Assembly (NCBI RefSeq): GCF_005543295.1
Contig: NZ_SRSG01000009.1
Coordinates: 62,001-126,000 of the forward strand
Source of the DNA: Halalkalirubrum salinum
GTDB lineage: Archaea; Halobacteriota; Halobacteria; Halobacteriales; Haloferacaceae
Length of the DNA: 64,000 nt
Direction of reading: 5' to 3'
Shown piece after piece: positions 51,894-60,420 of the stretch. The stretch's first letter is position 1, and every line of letters begins with the position of its first letter. Both the position numbers and the translations under genes were made by a program. Below the pieces are notes generated by a model, which was not told where the DNA came from, did not search any database, and saw only the letters and a list, made by a program, of their open reading frames with translations.

Positions 51894-54080
51894 CTACTGG
51901 CGGTCTTGGCGGTTCCGAAACGCACGATCGCCCGACGACGCCTCAAGCGGCCAGGCCGTCAACGATCGAACCGAGAGATCACCGTCGAACGCGGCGACAG
52001 AGACCCCAGTCGCGTCCGAGCGGGACGGGTACACCCGCGTCGTGAGACAGTGTCGATCGTTCGCGAAGACAGTGAGGATCGACCCGTCGACGAAGACCCG
52101 CAGCGACACGCCGTCAGATCCGTCGGCGTCGATCGGCATCCGGACCGAGGATGTGTCTGGATCGGGATCGTGCGTCGAGTTGGATCGATCGACGACAATC
52201 CCATCGCGTCGACAGCGGACAACAGTTCGTTCAGAGCGGGCAGGCGATTCGAAGAGGCCCAGTTCGAAGGAGACGTCACCGAGCGGCTCGATCTCGGCAC
52301 GGAGCTCCAAGGCGTTGTTCGTCGCGGCGATCGGTCGGTGCTCACCTGCGGTGAGATCGGCGCTCCCGTCGAAAGTCGGCTCTGAACGCAAGGCGCGGAG
52401 CTCTCGGGCGGGCTGTTGGACGAGATCACCGGCCGAGCCGATTGACAACTCCCGGGGAATCGAAAGCGCACCCGACCAGCCGGCGCGCCACTGGCCGTCG
52501 ACACTTCTGGTTTCTTTAATCCAGCCCCACATGAGCACACGGCCGTCGGGAGTCGTTGTCGACTGTGGAGCATAGAGCGCGCCGTGATCGAGCAGCCCCT
52601 CAGTTTCCACTGCAAATCCGGGCGTCGACAGATCAGCCACCCCGAGGAAGTACCGAACGTCGCGGTAGTTCGAGACGTGGAGCAACGACACCTCGCCAAG
52701 ATCGAGCAGTTCGGGGCATTCCCACACCGTGTCCGCTACGTCGTGATCGCCGCTCAGGAGCGGACCCACGTACTCCCAGTCGCGCAGGGTATCACCGCGG
52801 TACAAAAGCGCCGCACCCCCACCCTCGGACAGTCCCGCTCCGATCAGATGGTACCACGTGTCGCCGACGGCCCAGACATTGTGGTCGCGAAACTCCGCGT
52901 CCCAGTCGTCGGTCGCGAGCACCGCCGGATCGTCTGGCGCGGCCGGAATAATCGGGTTCGCTGGATCCTTGCGCCACGAGTGCAGTCGATCGTCGCCAGC
53001 GGTCGCCAGACACGGCAGCTGATCGCTGCCGCGCCCTCCTGTGTAGAGGATCGTCGGTGTCCCGCCGGCGTCGACAACCGCACAGCCGGACCAACAGCCG
53101 TCCCGATCGGGGCCGTCTGGGTCCGGCGACAGCGCAACCGGTTCGTCACACCAGGTGCGCAGATCTTCGCTCGTCGCGTGTCCCCAGTGGATCGTCCCGT
53201 GGAACGGCCCCATCGGGTTATACTGATAGAACACGTGGTAGGTCCCGTCGTGGTGGATGATCCCGTTGGGGTCGTTGAGCCATCCCGCCGGCGGCGAGAG
53301 GTGATAGGTGGGTCGGTGGTGATCGTCGGCGAACCGAGCGCGGAGTCGATCGAACCCCGCGGCGTCTGTCGGCCGATCGGTGAACGTCGGGCGACGATCG
53401 CCGCCAAGTGTTGCGAGGATGTTCGAGACGAAGCGATCGCGATCGACTGAAAACTCACCAGCGGCGTTGTCAGCGAACTCAACGCGCGCGCCGACACCGT
53501 AAACGTGACCCTCGCCCACGCGCCACGAAAGGATCTCTTTGTGTGCGGGGAGCAACTCGCCGGCGTGAACGGCTGATCCCAGCAGCTGACCGCGGGCTGG
53601 CGCGACAGCCTCGTAGCGGGCAAACGGTCGATTCTCGCCCGCCGGAAGGGTGTAGAACCGATCGACGAAGCCCTCGAAGACAGGGTGGTCGCTGTGGATC
53701 GCCTTCGCCGCAAAGCCGCTCGGGTGGTCGATCCGCTCGGTGCCGGCCGCGTCGGGAGCGATCGGATCGATATCTAACGGTTCGACCGCCGACAGCGCGT
53801 GCAACGAGAGAAACAGTCTCCCACCGGATTCGAGAACGCCGCGGATTGCCGGCGCGGCCGCGGCGATCGCCTTGCGGTCGAGTTCGACTGGCTCATCACG
53901 GTGCCACCACAGGACGTCGTAGGTAGCGAGGTCGGCGTCAATCACAGAATCTGACTCGGGTGTGACATCGATCGTGTCGACGCGAGCACCGCGGGACTGA
54001 CACCACTCGACGGCTGCGGTCTGTTCTGTGGTTCGGTCGCCAACAGAAAGACAGCCAATACGAACCGAAAGAGCGTCCAT
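51894..54080 (-). CDS. GH32 fructosidase with N-terminal GATase-like domain
   Basis: The protein has 728 residues from MDALSVRIGCLS. Residues 1-230 resemble a glutamine-amidotransferase-like or ThuA-type fold (YDVLWWHRDEP, then GGRLFLSLHALSAV, then YGVGARVEFADNAAGEF). The GH32 five-blade domain follows, with nucleophile Asp270 in WLNDPNG, Asp399 in EFRDHNVW and acid/base Glu454 in WECPEL. A C-terminal beta-sandwich ends near 715. It should remove fructose from sucrose, levan or inulin. No signal peptide is seen. The pairing with GH68 makes a fructan make-and-break locus. The Met at 54104 is an alternative start. Confidence 0.9.
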   Translation of the reverse strand: MDALSVRIGCLSVGDRTTEQTAAVEWCQSRGARVDTIDVTPESDSVIDADLATYDVLWWHRDEPVELDRKAIAAAAPAIRGVLESGGRLFLSLHALSAVEPLDIDPIAPDAAGTERIDHPSGFAAKAIHSDHPVFEGFVDRFYTLPAGENRPFARYEAVAPARGQLLGSAVHAGELLPAHKEILSWRVGEGHVYGVGARVEFADNAAGEFSVDRDRFVSNILATLGGDRRPTFTDRPTDAAGFDRLRARFADDHHRPTYHLSPPAGWLNDPNGIIHHDGTYHVFYQYNPMGPFHGTIHWGHATSEDLRTWCDEPVALSPDPDGPDRDGCWSGCAVVDAGGTPTILYTGGRGSDQLPCLATAGDDRLHSWRKDPANPIIPAAPDDPAVLATDDWDAEFRDHNVWAVGDTWYHLIGAGLSEGGGAALLYRGDTLRDWEYVGPLLSGDHDVADTVWECPELLDLGEVSLLHVSNYRDVRYFLGVADLSTPGFAVETEGLLDHGALYAPQSTTTPDGRVLMWGWIKETRSVDGQWRAGWSGALSIPRELSIGSAGDLVQQPARELRALRSEPTFDGSADLTAGEHRPIAATNNALELRAEIEPLGDVSFELGLFESPARSERTVVRCRRDGIVVDRSNSTHDPDPDTSSVRMPIDADGSDGVSLRVFVDGSILTVFANDRHCLTTRVYPSRSDATGVSVAAFDGDLSVRSLTAWPLEASSGDRAFRNRQDRQ

Positions 54081-54158
54081 CCCCCGGTGGTGAGCGATCG
54101 GCAAAATTAAGCCTTGTTATCGCTCGACAGCCCGGCGAAACGATCAAATCGATCGACT

Positions 54159-54166
54159 GGGAGGAG
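54159..54166 (+). promoter_or_regulatory. Strong Shine-Dalgarno sequence before the CBS gene
   Basis: GGGAGGAG lies five bases before the ATG at 54172. Good Shine-Dalgarno sites are uncommon before first genes in haloarchaea, so this one probably fixes the start and implies a leader. Confidence 0.55.
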
Positions 54167-54171
54167 TTGGT

Positions 54172-54618
54172 ATGCTCGTTCAAGAGGCGATGAGCACCGG
54201 TCTCGTGACAGTCCCGCTGGCTGCGAGCGTTCGTGAGGCGGTTAAACGAATGCTCCATGCAGGCGTCGGCAGCGTGGTCGTCACACACGAGGACGATCCA
54301 GTCGGCATCCTCACCGAAACCGACGCACTCATCGCCGGCTATCGAACGGCGAGATCGTTCGATGAGATCCCTGTCAAGCCGGCAATGAGCCGTCCGTTAC
54401 AAACGATCGCGCCGCGAGCGACAGTCAGGGCAGCGGTCGATCGGATGCACCGCGAAGAAATCAAGAAACTAGCAGTCGTCGAGGGACTCAATCTGGTTGG
54501 AATTATCACTGCGACAGACATTGCCACGAAACACGATGCGCTCGTTGCAGAAGCGTTGGCGCTCGATCGCGATCGGACACGGTGGGAAGACGACAAATCT
54601 GACGCGTCTGACTCGTGA
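54172..54618 (+). CDS. CBS-domain pair protein
   Basis: The 148-residue protein is made of two CBS motifs: MSTGLVTVPLAASVREAVKR onward to GSVVVTHEDDPVGILTETD, and MSRPLQTIAPRATVRAAVDR onward to KKLAVVEGLNLVGIITATDI. It ends in a charged tail. CBS pairs bind adenine nucleotides or S-adenosylmethionine and serve as energy sensors. With no catalytic domain, it probably acts on a partner protein, which is not shown here. It is divergent from GH32 and lies 39 bases before the aldo/keto reductase on the same strand. Confidence 0.9.
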   Translation: MLVQEAMSTGLVTVPLAASVREAVKRMLHAGVGSVVVTHEDDPVGILTETDALIAGYRTARSFDEIPVKPAMSRPLQTIAPRATVRAAVDRMHREEIKKLAVVEGLNLVGIITATDIATKHDALVAEALALDRDRTRWEDDKSDASDS

Positions 54619-54657
54619 ACCAGACCCGCTAAGTGTCACGATGACCTACTGGGGTGT

Positions 54658-55716
54658 ATGCAATACCGGGAACTCGGCGAGACCGGAATCACCGTGAGCG
54701 AAGTGGGCTTTGGTGCATGGGTCGTTGGGACCGACTGGTGGGGCGATCGCTCCGAGTCGGACGCGATCGACATGATCCACCACGCGATCGACGAGGGCAT
54801 CACCTACTTTGACACGGGCGACGTGTACGGCCACGGCAACTCCGAGGAAGTCCTCGGGCGCGCACTCGAAGACTACCGCGAGGACGTAACCCTCGCAACG
54901 AAGGTCGGCTACGATTTCTACAACAATCCACAGGCCGGCCACGGCGAACTCCCAAAGGAGATGAGCCCCGAGTACATCCGCGAGGCGACAGAGCGGAGTC
55001 TCGATCGCCTCGGCGTCGACTCCGTCGACGTGTTGCAGCTACACAACGCGAACGTTGATGAGGTCGACAAGGACATCCTCGAAACCTTCGACGAACTCGA
55101 AGAGGAGGGGTTGATCCGCGCGAAGGGGTGGGCGCTCGGGCCGTCGATCGGCTGGCTCGCGGAGGGCGACATGGCGATCCGCGAGGAGTTCGACACGCTG
55201 CAGCTCGTCTGGAACGCCTTCGAACAGGACGTGGGCAACCACTTCCTCGAGACGATCGAGGAGACGGGCTCGTCGACGAGTCTCATTCCGCGAGTGCCAC
55301 ACTCCTCGGGGCTGCTCAACGAGCAGGTCCGCCCCGAAACGGAACTCGGCTCGGGTGATCACCGCGGCTTCCGGCCTGACGAGTGGTACGAGACCGGCTG
55401 GGAGAAACTCGAGACCCTTCGCTTCCTCGAGCGCGACGGCGAGCGAACGATGGCACAGGCGTCGATCGCGTACCTCCTCAGCTACGCGCCAGTCGCAACA
55501 GTGACTCCGACGTTCCGCACCAAGAAGGATATCACCGAGTGGAGTGCCGCGTCAGACGTTCCGTCGCTCACCGACGAGGAAGTCGAGCGCGTCGAGTCGC
55601 TGTACGCCGAGAACTTCGGGATCGATCGCTTCGACGGGATGGACGAACTCCGCTCGTCGGTCGACGGCGAGGACCTGCGATCTGCCGGATTGACTCACAA
55701 AGTTACGAGCGACTGA
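54658..55716 (+). CDS. Aldo/keto reductase family protein
   Basis: The 352-residue protein has the AKR tetrad: Asp52 and Tyr57 in YFDTGDVYGHGNSEE, Lys82 in TLATKVGYDF, and His near 122 in VDVLQLHNANVDE. It should reduce carbonyl groups with NADPH in the cytoplasm. The C-terminal half (MAQASIAYLLSYAPVATVTP) contains the cofactor region. The substrate is unknown. It follows the CBS protein gene by 39 bases, so they may be co-transcribed. Confidence 0.92.
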   Translation: MQYRELGETGITVSEVGFGAWVVGTDWWGDRSESDAIDMIHHAIDEGITYFDTGDVYGHGNSEEVLGRALEDYREDVTLATKVGYDFYNNPQAGHGELPKEMSPEYIREATERSLDRLGVDSVDVLQLHNANVDEVDKDILETFDELEEEGLIRAKGWALGPSIGWLAEGDMAIREEFDTLQLVWNAFEQDVGNHFLETIEETGSSTSLIPRVPHSSGLLNEQVRPETELGSGDHRGFRPDEWYETGWEKLETLRFLERDGERTMAQASIAYLLSYAPVATVTPTFRTKKDITEWSAASDVPSLTDEEVERVESLYAENFGIDRFDGMDELRSSVDGEDLRSAGLTHKVTSD

Positions 55717-55782
55717 CCGAGAGAGAAGTGGCTGTGTTCACCTCTTTCCAGCGCTAAATCGAAGACAGAGTATTGACATCCT

Positions 55783-55802
55783 CCCGCGCCTGAAGACGCG
55801 GG
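55783..55802. repeat. Terminal hairpin of the IS element (3' side of tnpB)
   Basis: The palindrome CCCGCG, an eight-base loop, then CGCGGG forms a stem of six pairs. It is the likely right end recognised by TnpA. Confidence 0.7.
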
Positions 55803-55890
55803 AATCCCACGGCACCGCACCGCTGGATTGGGATATTAAGGTTTGCAGCCTACCACCTCTGCCCGAGGTTGGAATCCTCGGGAGAGGTCA
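55783..55890 (-). ncRNA. Candidate omega/reRNA region at the tnpB 3' end
   Basis: The last part of tnpB contains a hairpin at 55862-55882 (CCCGAGG, loop, CCTCGGG), and the terminal hairpin lies beyond the stop. In IS200/IS605 elements the guide RNA of TnpB starts in the tnpB 3' end and runs over the right end into flanking DNA. Here the flank would begin with ATGTCAATACTCTGTC on the minus strand, after the hairpin and its GGAGG tail. This is inference from the layout. Confidence 0.35.
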
Positions 55891-57152
55891 TGAAGGTAGA
55901 CCCCGGGCTGTGCCAACCAGCCGGTACTCCTATCCTCGCCCAAACTGGCCGGAGACTCGGAGTTACTTTGATTGATGTCGAGACGGATGTTCTCCGCCCC
56001 GTTCACATCAGCATTGAACGCATCGTCGTGTTCCTCACACACGTACAGGCCGCGTTCAACACGCTGACTCTCGTCTTCTCTACCGCACATACAACACGTC
56101 TTGCTCGTGTTTCGTTCTGGAATTTTTACGACATCGATACCTTCGACTTTTGCCTTGTATTCGAGGATATTGGTGAAGCGGTCGAACGCCCAGCCGTGCA
56201 GGTCAAGGTTGCCGTGCCGACCCCAATTCTTCGAGTCGCCGTTTTCATCTTCTCGAACACCAGCGAGTTTGCCGACGTTGATTTGTCCAACTCCACGCTC
56301 GATACACTTTTCAACGATGTGTTTCGCCAACGAGTGGAAAAAGTGAGTTCGGCGCTCCGACCACTTTTTGTGAAGACGAGTGGCTCCTTCACCACCTGAA
56401 TCATCACATTTGGCGATTTCTTTCGGGAAGTAGTACCCGTCCTGTTTCAGACGGTTGCCGGGGTACAAGTCGGCTTGCTCGGTGCTGTACGCGACTGCCG
56501 CGAAGTTGCAGATGCCGAGGTCAACGCCAGCCGACTCTTCACCGGGGGCGTCGGGAGTCTCAACTTCTTGCTTACACACCAAGTGTAGTTCCCATCGGCC
56601 CTTCTCCTTGTCGTAGACTGCTCTGACCTGTTGCAGGTTCTCGACGGTGACACCGGGGCGGGTTTCGTATTCAACGAGGATGTACTCCCATGCTCGGGGG
56701 TGTTCCTTGTGGTTCGCGCCTTTTGACAGGCGCACTCGCCCGTTTTTGGTGTCGTGACGGATGCCTTTCTGCTTCCATGTCACCGTTGAACGAGGGTGTT
56801 CTTCGTGGACGCGACGGCCTTTATTGTCGTAGTAGTTTTTCTTGCGGTAGCCGGGTGGATTCGCGCGGTGGTCAGACTTGCGTTTGCCGTACCACGAGTT
56901 GAAGGCTTCAGCGAGTTCCTCCAGAACGCGCTGACTGGACTGACTATGCAGTCCTTTGTACTTGTTGTGAGTCTTCAACTCGCTTTTTAAGTCCGAATCA
57001 TCGGGAATCCCGCCCGTGTTCTCCCAGATTTGGCGGGAGTGGTAGTTAGCGACGTTCCACAGTTTCGATGCGCTCCACCCATGCCAGTCAAGCGATTCAT
57101 CTACCTCACAATGGTTGAGGATTGTCGCTCGGTAGGTTCGGTGGATGTGCAT
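55836..57152 (-). CDS. tnpB: TnpB (IS1341-type) protein with altered RuvC site
   Basis: The protein has 438 residues from MHIHRTYRATILNHCEVDES. An N-terminal OrfB_IS605 helical/beta part is followed by a RuvC core with Asp211 (GVDLGICNFAA) and the last Asp382 (FNADVNGAENIR). A zinc ribbon (CCMCG, then CEEHDD with His in place of one Cys) lies between. The region expected to hold the RuvC-II Glu reads INVGKLAGVRED (about 291-302), so the usual Glu is absent. A 40-residue C-terminal extension ends GCKP. TnpB is an RNA-guided nuclease linked to transposition. This copy may not cut DNA. The open frame extends 27 codons further upstream. Confidence 0.88.
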   Translation of the reverse strand: MHIHRTYRATILNHCEVDESLDWHGWSASKLWNVANYHSRQIWENTGGIPDDSDLKSELKTHNKYKGLHSQSSQRVLEELAEAFNSWYGKRKSDHRANPPGYRKKNYYDNKGRRVHEEHPRSTVTWKQKGIRHDTKNGRVRLSKGANHKEHPRAWEYILVEYETRPGVTVENLQQVRAVYDKEKGRWELHLVCKQEVETPDAPGEESAGVDLGICNFAAVAYSTEQADLYPGNRLKQDGYYFPKEIAKCDDSGGEGATRLHKKWSERRTHFFHSLAKHIVEKCIERGVGQINVGKLAGVREDENGDSKNWGRHGNLDLHGWAFDRFTNILEYKAKVEGIDVVKIPERNTSKTCCMCGREDESQRVERGLYVCEEHDDAFNADVNGAENIRLDINQSNSESPASLGEDRSTGWLAQPGVYLHDLSRGFQPRAEVVGCKP

Positions 57153-57267
57153 CGTGGAACGCTTCCATAACTTGTTATGTACTGTTGTATTATAAAAAAT
57201 CGGATTGGAACGTGGAATATCCGCCCCTGTCATCGAACGTGGTTAGTAGAGGAGTTGTCGGATTCAT

Positions 57268-57287
57268 CCCGCGCCTAAAGGCGCGGG
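57268..57287. repeat. Terminal hairpin of the IS element (5' side of tnpB)
   Basis: CCCGCGCC, loop TAAA, GGCGCGGG makes an eight-pair stem. It matches the 3'-side hairpin in its outer six pairs and is the likely left end. Confidence 0.75.
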
Positions 57288-57365
57288 TATTCTCCTCGAA
57301 TCTGTATAATTTTATCAACTACCCAAGGCCGTAGAGTTATGAGATCCGCTCAGGTAGAGTGATGC

Positions 57366-58043
57366 ATGACGTATTCGATCTGTGCAACTGACGGCGAATG
57401 CCACGGAGTCGCGATTGCAACGAAGGCACCGGCGGTGGGTTCGCTCGCACCGTGTCTGTCACGAAACGGCGTCGTCTCGACACAGGCGACGGTGAATATC
57501 CCACTTGGCGTCGTCGCGAAGCGGCTTCTCGATCGGGGAGCAAGCGTCGATCATGCCGTGGCGTCGGTACTCCGACAAGAAGACGACCCGGACGTTAGAC
57601 AGATCCACGGAGTCGATCGTAACGGAAACACAACGGTTCACTCTGGTGAAAACTGTGTCGAATGGTTTGGGAGCCGTGTTGGAAACGGGTACACCGTCGC
57701 CGGGAACATGTTGTCCGGTGAGCGGGTAGTCGAGGCGATCGCCGAGACGTTTGAGGAAGCTGCGGACAACCCGCTTGCCGAACGACTCTTGGCCGCGATC
57801 GAAGCCGGAGAGGCGGCAGGTGGAGACAAACGTGCACCCAATGCACAGAGCACAGCGATTAAAATCTATGACCCAACAGGGCCGAAGGTGTGTCACGATG
57901 TCAGGGTCGACGACCACGACGATCCGGTCGCAGAACTCCGCCGCGTGTACAAACTCGCGAAGGCAAAAGACGAAGAGTGGGGCGATCGCGAGCCTGGAAT
58001 GGTGCTGCAGCGCAACCCGCCGCTCGACGGTGATTGGGGGTAA
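57366..58043 (+). CDS. DUF1028 family protein (Ntn-hydrolase-like)
   Basis: The 225-residue protein has the DUF1028 opening MTYSICATDGECHGVAIATK. ASVDHAVASVLRQEDDPDVRQ, then HGVDRNGNTTVHSGENC, fits the family, as does the stretch YTVAGNMLSGERVVEAI. It has been proposed to be an Ntn hydrolase, with Ser or Thr near the N-terminus after processing, but no activity is proven. In many genomes it lies by peptide or amino-acid transport genes, and here it converges with an Opp operon 30 bases away, which suggests work on imported peptides or amides. Confidence 0.88.
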   Translation: MTYSICATDGECHGVAIATKAPAVGSLAPCLSRNGVVSTQATVNIPLGVVAKRLLDRGASVDHAVASVLRQEDDPDVRQIHGVDRNGNTTVHSGENCVEWFGSRVGNGYTVAGNMLSGERVVEAIAETFEEAADNPLAERLLAAIEAGEAAGGDKRAPNAQSTAIKIYDPTGPKVCHDVRVDDHDDPVAELRRVYKLAKAKDEEWGDREPGMVLQRNPPLDGDWG

Positions 58044-58073
58044 AGCAGCGCCAATCGAACGCCGCTGAGTGAA

Positions 58074-59396
58074 TTACTCCGGAGAGATGGTTGGAGTCAC
58101 CTCCGCAGTGAGCAGATGACAGGACGCCTGTGATGCACCCGAGACTTGCATCTCCGGCTTCGATTGCTTACACGGCGAGTCCAGCACGCCTTGGGCCGTT
58201 TCGATGGCCTGTTCGCGATTGTCCTCGATGAGATGTCTGGCAATCTCGTACATGACTGTTTGTACGTCATCCGGGAGCTCTTCGATCGGCATCTGGAACG
58301 ATTCGTCGAGCAACTGCGTTGCCACCGTGTCAGTGTCGGTGGATCGTCCTTCGTTCTCGAGTCGCTCGCGAACGAGATCAATCTCAAGCTCCTCGTGTAA
58401 GAGTCGGTTGTAAAACCGGAATGCCTCGCGGAACGTCGACTGATTGCCCGGCCACGCCGACGAAGGGATTACCTCGGGACACCGCGTGTGGAAACGGCAT
58501 CCGGATGGTGGATTAATTGGTGACGGCACGCTACCTTTGAGGAGAATGCGATCGGTGCGATCTGCGGCGTCGATCCGCGGAACCGCCGAAAGCAGCGCCC
58601 TCGTGTATGGATGTTGTGGACGTTCGAATATCTGTTCAACCGGACCAATTTCGACGATCTCGCCGAGGTACATGACGGCGACTCGATCGGCGATCTGGCT
58701 CACTACCGACAGGTCGTGGGTGATCGTCAGCAGCGACAGTCCATACGACGACTGGAGCTCTGAGAGGAGATTGAGGATCTGTGCTTGGACACTTACATCA
58801 AGCGCACTAACAGGCTCATCCGCAACAATAACCCGCGGCTCGAGCGCGAGCGCGCGGGCAATGCCGACCCGCTGTTGCTGGCCCCCGCTAAATTGGTGGG
58901 GGTATCGATCGGCGTGGCTCTCTTTGAGCCCAACCTGCACAAGGAGTTCCTCGACACGCTCGCGTCTGTCCGCCGCACTATCACCGATTCCGTGCACCTC
59001 CATCGGTGCGCTGATAATCTCGTTGACCGTTTGTCGTGGATTCAACGACGAGAGCGGATCCTGGAAGATGAGCTGGAGTTTCTGGCGATAGGGCTTCATT
59101 TCTTTGCCAGACAGGTGCGTGATATCCTCACCGCCGTAGCGGACAGTCCCGTCGGTCGGTTGGTGGAGATTGAGAATCGCACGTCCGAGTGTGCTCTTCC
59201 CGCAGCCTGACTCACCGACGACCGCGAGCGTCTCGCCCTCGTGAAGCGTCAAATCGACGCCGTCGACCGCCTTCACAGATTGTCCACCACCGAGAAGTCT
59301 ATCCGTCAGTCCGGTGGATGTATCGAAGTGTTTCTTCAGGTTTCGAACTGTAAGCAGCGGCTCTCCGTCATCGCTTTGGAGACTGGAGTCACTCAC
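58074..59396 (-). CDS. Oligopeptide/dipeptide ABC transporter ATP-binding protein (OppF-like)
   Basis: The 440-residue ATPase has Walker A GESGCGKSTLGR near 60, the signature FSGGQQQRVGIARAL near 165, Walker B VIVADEPVSALDVS and the H-loop. The oligopeptide C-terminal domain GCRFHTRCPEVIP starts near 310. About 110 residues lie between this motif and the closing SCHLL, much longer than usual. They are acidic and helical (FRFYNRLLHEELEIDLVRER). It powers uptake with its OppD partner. It overlaps oppD by eight bases and is last in the operon. Confidence 0.92.
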   Translation of the reverse strand: MSDSSLQSDDGEPLLTVRNLKKHFDTSTGLTDRLLGGGQSVKAVDGVDLTLHEGETLAVVGESGCGKSTLGRAILNLHQPTDGTVRYGGEDITHLSGKEMKPYRQKLQLIFQDPLSSLNPRQTVNEIISAPMEVHGIGDSAADRRERVEELLVQVGLKESHADRYPHQFSGGQQQRVGIARALALEPRVIVADEPVSALDVSVQAQILNLLSELQSSYGLSLLTITHDLSVVSQIADRVAVMYLGEIVEIGPVEQIFERPQHPYTRALLSAVPRIDAADRTDRILLKGSVPSPINPPSGCRFHTRCPEVIPSSAWPGNQSTFREAFRFYNRLLHEELEIDLVRERLENEGRSTDTDTVATQLLDESFQMPIEELPDDVQTVMYEIARHLIEDNREQAIETAQGVLDSPCKQSKPEMQVSGASQASCHLLTAEVTPTISPE

Positions 59397-60420
59397 GATC
59401 GCTCACCTCTGGATCTCTCTGGAGACATGCCGCAACATGATCTGGCCCCATCGATCTGAACTCGGGCTCCACGTCGTAACACTCCGCTGTCGACTCAGGA
59501 CACCGTGGAGCGAAATGACATGCGTACGAGATGTTTGTGAGATCAGGCACGTTCCCTGGAATTGGATCCAGTTTCCGGCGCTTGTTGGCCCGGGGCGTGC
59601 TTGCGAGCAGTCCCTGGGTATACGGATGCTGGGGATTGGCGAACAGTTCGTCAGCCGGTGCACGTTCGATAATATTTCCAGCATACATGACATTAACCCG
59701 ATCACACGTTTCTGCGACAACCGCCAGGTCGTGGGTAATCATCAAGATTGCTGTGTCGAATTCCTGGCTCAAGGACTTGAGGTCCTCAAGAATCTGTGCT
59801 TGTACGGTCACGTCGAGCGCCGTCGTCGGTTCGTCAGCGATCAAGAGATCTGGCTCACCGGCCAGTGCCATAGAAATCATTACACGTTGGCGCATCCCGC
59901 CCGAGAATTCGTGTGGGTACTCCGTGACCCGGACGCTCGGTTCGGGGATCCCGACCTCTTCGAGCAGTTCGATCGCGCGCCGCCAGGATTCGGTGTCCTT
60001 GGCTGCGCCGAAGATCTTGCGTTTCAGTTCGGCCGGCAGACTGATCGATTCACCCGTGTCGTTGTGGAGCCGAACAGCCTCTGCGATCTGCTCGCCCGTG
60101 GAGATCGTTGGGTTCAGGCTCGTCATCGGATCCTGGAACACCATCGCGATCTTTCCGCCGCGAAGCGTCCGCATCTCCGACTCCGTGAGTTGGTCGAGAC
60201 GTTGCCCATCGAAGACGATCGAGTCTGCGGTCACGACCCCTGGTTCTTCGACGAGCCCGACGACGCTCTCAGCGAGTACGGTTTTGCCGCTTCCACTCTC
60301 GCCGACGAGACCAACGAGCTCGCCGCGGTTGACGGTGAGATCGACGTCGTCGACCGCGGTGACAACACCCCGTCGCGTGTGGAATTCGGTCGTCAATCCT
60401 TTGACTGTAAGGAGACTCAT
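59389..60420 (-). CDS. Oligopeptide/dipeptide ABC transporter ATP-binding protein (OppD-like)
   Basis: The protein has 343 residues from MSLLTVKGLTTEFHTRRGVV. Walker A GESGSGKTVLAE is near 39, the signature is FSGGMRQRVMISMAL, and Walker B is LLIADEPTTALDVTVQ. The C-terminal Cys cluster (YACHFAPRCPESTAECYD) ends in AACLQRD. It is the second ATPase of the heterodimer. The start overlaps the permease gene by four bases. The longer frame to 60537 would run into that permease. Confidence 0.94.
   Translation of the reverse strand: MSLLTVKGLTTEFHTRRGVVTAVDDVDLTVNRGELVGLVGESGSGKTVLAESVVGLVEEPGVVTADSIVFDGQRLDQLTESEMRTLRGGKIAMVFQDPMTSLNPTISTGEQIAEAVRLHNDTGESISLPAELKRKIFGAAKDTESWRRAIELLEEVGIPEPSVRVTEYPHEFSGGMRQRVMISMALAGEPDLLIADEPTTALDVTVQAQILEDLKSLSQEFDTAILMITHDLAVVAETCDRVNVMYAGNIIERAPADELFANPQHPYTQGLLASTPRANKRRKLDPIPGNVPDLTNISYACHFAPRCPESTAECYDVEPEFRSMGPDHVAACLQRDPEVSDRE

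Larger units (their letters stand above)
55775..57300 (-). mobile_element. IS200/IS605-type element carrying only tnpB
   Basis: A single tnpB gene is bounded by two palindromes with the same sequence theme (CCCGCG...CGCGGG), one past its 3' end at 55783-55802 and one before its start at 57268-57287. On the minus strand both are followed by a GGGAxGA-type tail. No tnpA is present, so movement would need a helper in trans. The exact cleavage points cannot be read from one copy, so the ends given are approximate. Confidence 0.75.

Noticed and set aside
55741-55835. Rho-independent-type terminator after the aldo/keto reductase
   Set aside because: The CCCGCG hairpin there matches the other end of the IS element, so it is better explained as the IS terminus; no T-run follows.
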